A DNA stretch of 12,414 bases from CAG-390 sp045644325 (GTDB taxonomy: Bacteria; Bacillota; Clostridia; Oscillospirales; CAG-272): positions 1 through 12,414 of the forward strand of contig JAZRGT010000057.1 in the NCBI GenBank assembly GCA_045644325.1. Reading direction: 5' to 3'. Below the pieces are notes generated by a model. It was not told where the DNA came from, did no database searches, and worked only from the letters and a program-made list of their open reading frames with translations. This document shows positions 11,551 to 12,414 of this stretch, piece by piece. Within the stretch, counting starts at the first letter, position 1, and every line of letters starts with the position of its first letter. Position numbers and translations under genes: made by a program.

Positions 11551-12414
11551 TTAGCCTCTCTTCCACTCGGTACCCTTTGCGGAGTCGATGAGGGTGATGC
11601 CCTCTGCGGCGAGGAGGTCTCGGATGCGGTCTGCCTCGGCGAAGTCGCGTGCCTTCTTTGCGGCGGTGCGGGCTTCAACGAGAGCCTCGATGCGAGCGTA
11701 CTCGGGATCAGCGGCTGCTGCGGCTGCCTTTGCGGCGGCTTTTGCCTCTGCCTCGGCATCCTCTGCGGCATTGATAGCGGCGGCGGCGTCGATAAGACCG
11801 AGCATAAGCACCTGCTCGAAGTCGCGGATAGCCGCGAGCTTGGTTGCCGCGTTTGTCTTTGCTTTGGGCACGTCGTAAAGCGCGGTTACTGCAAGAGAGG
11901 TATTGAGATCGTTATCAAGCGCGTCGGTGAAACGCTTTTTGAGCTGTGCAAAAACTTCTGCATCCACAGAGCCGTCGTCCTGACGGAGCAGGGGAGCAAT
12001 CTTTGCAACGAGCTTGTTATACGCGATGGTTGCGTTGTCGAGGTTTTCATAGGAGAAAACGAGCGACTTGCGGTAGTGGGACTGCATACAGAAGAAGCGG
12101 TACGCAAGGGGAGAATATCCCTTCGATTCAAGGAGCGAAACGGTGAGGAACTCGCCGCTCGACTTGCTCATCTTGCCCGAATTGGTGTTCAGGTGAAGAA
12201 CGTGCATCCAATGGCGGCACCATTCGTGACCGAGGTATGCCTCGCTCTGTGCGATCTCGTTGGTGTGGTGGGGAAACGCGTTGTCGATTCCGCCGCAATG
12301 GATATCGCAATATTCGCCAAGATGCTTCATAGCTATGCAGGAGCACTCGATATGCCATCCGGGATAGCCGATTCCCCAGGGGCTCGGCCACTTGAGCTCC
12401 TGATCGTCGAACTT
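11551..12414 (-). CDS. cysS: Cysteinyl-tRNA synthetase, C-terminal part (5' end outside window)
   Basis: The minus-strand frame is open from the window edge to TAA at 11551-11553, giving 287 residues; the N-terminal H-I-G-H region is missing. The fragment begins just before W-P-S-P-W-G-I-G-Y-P-G-W-H-I-E-C, whose Cys is a zinc ligand in CysRS. D-I-H-C-G-G-I-D-N-A-F-P-H-H-T-N-E follows at fragment residues 37-53, with the His and Glu ligands, then K-M-S-K-S at 81-85, the ATP-binding loop. The C-terminus has the family ending A-D-R-I-R-D-L-L...G-T-E-W-K-R. The enzyme charges tRNA-Cys with cysteine in the cytoplasm and is essential. Residues about 210-235 are an alanine-rich run between the helical-bundle region and the C-terminal tail. 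The gene has its own terminator and is separated from the sugar operon by that operon's promoter. Confidence 0.96.
   Translation of the reverse strand, partial: KFDDQELKWPSPWGIGYPGWHIECSCIAMKHLGEYCDIHCGGIDNAFPHHTNEIAQSEAYLGHEWCRHWMHVLHLNTNSGKMSKSSGEFLTVSLLESKGYSPLAYRFFCMQSHYRKSLVFSYENLDNATIAYNKLVAKIAPLLRQDDGSVDAEVFAQLKKRFTDALDNDLNTSLAVTALYDVPKAKTNAATKLAAIRDFEQVLMLGLIDAAAAINAAEDAEAEAKAAAKAAAAAADPEYARIEALVEARTAAKKARDFAEADRIRDLLAAEGITLIDSAKGTEWKRG

Noticed and set aside
11438..11566. 43-residue N-terminal extension of the sialidase-like protein
   Set aside because: It would overlap the cysS end, its terminator and the operon promoter, so it lies upstream of the predicted transcript start.

Overview
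The window looks like chromosomal DNA from a low-to-mid GC Clostridia-type Firmicute, most likely an uncultured gut anaerobe of the Oscillospiraceae/Ruminococcaceae kind. The evidence is strong Shine-Dalgarno sites, intrinsic hairpin-plus-T terminators, near-consensus sigma-A promoters, a BspA-type leucine-rich-repeat (LRR) protein behind an ECF sigma factor, and the Clostridia-style nucleoside kinase with a threonyl-tRNA-synthetase-like front end. No species can be named from sequence alone. I see no rRNA, tRNA, CRISPR array, insertion sequence or phage gene.

Left, plus strand (1-2487): the 3' end of an M20 metallopeptidase gene. It is followed by a compact element in which a near-consensus promoter is closely followed by an intrinsic terminator, then a second promoter, then a 566-residue uridine kinase-like nucleoside kinase with its own terminator.

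Centre, plus strand (2507-7342): a two-gene unit of an ECF-type sigma factor (185 residues) and a 1392-residue membrane protein whose start overlaps the sigma stop as ATGA. The large protein has a short cytoplasmic N-terminus, one membrane helix, a Thr/Pro linker and about 35 BspA-type LRRs arranged as a duplicated short-plus-long module pair. The layout is that of a sigma/anti-sigma pair with an LRR ectodomain as sensor. A sequence like an ECF autoregulatory promoter lies just upstream. This is the most interesting part of the window.

Right, minus strand (11494 down to 7306): a four-gene operon with a consensus promoter. In transcription order it encodes a cytoplasmic sialidase-like Asp-box protein, a YhcH/YjgK/YiaL protein, a DapA/NanA-family aldolase, and a lipoprotein with a beta-propeller-like C-terminal half. 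Together they suggest breakdown of a sialic acid or another acidic sugar. The aldolase pyruvate-binding loop is atypical, the sialidase-like protein has no signal peptide, and no nanE, nanK or transporter is visible, so the substrate is uncertain. The operon converges on the LRR gene and the two share a bidirectional terminator.

Far right, minus strand (11505-12414): the C-terminal two thirds of cysteinyl-tRNA synthetase, running off the window edge, with its own terminator directly upstream of the operon promoter.
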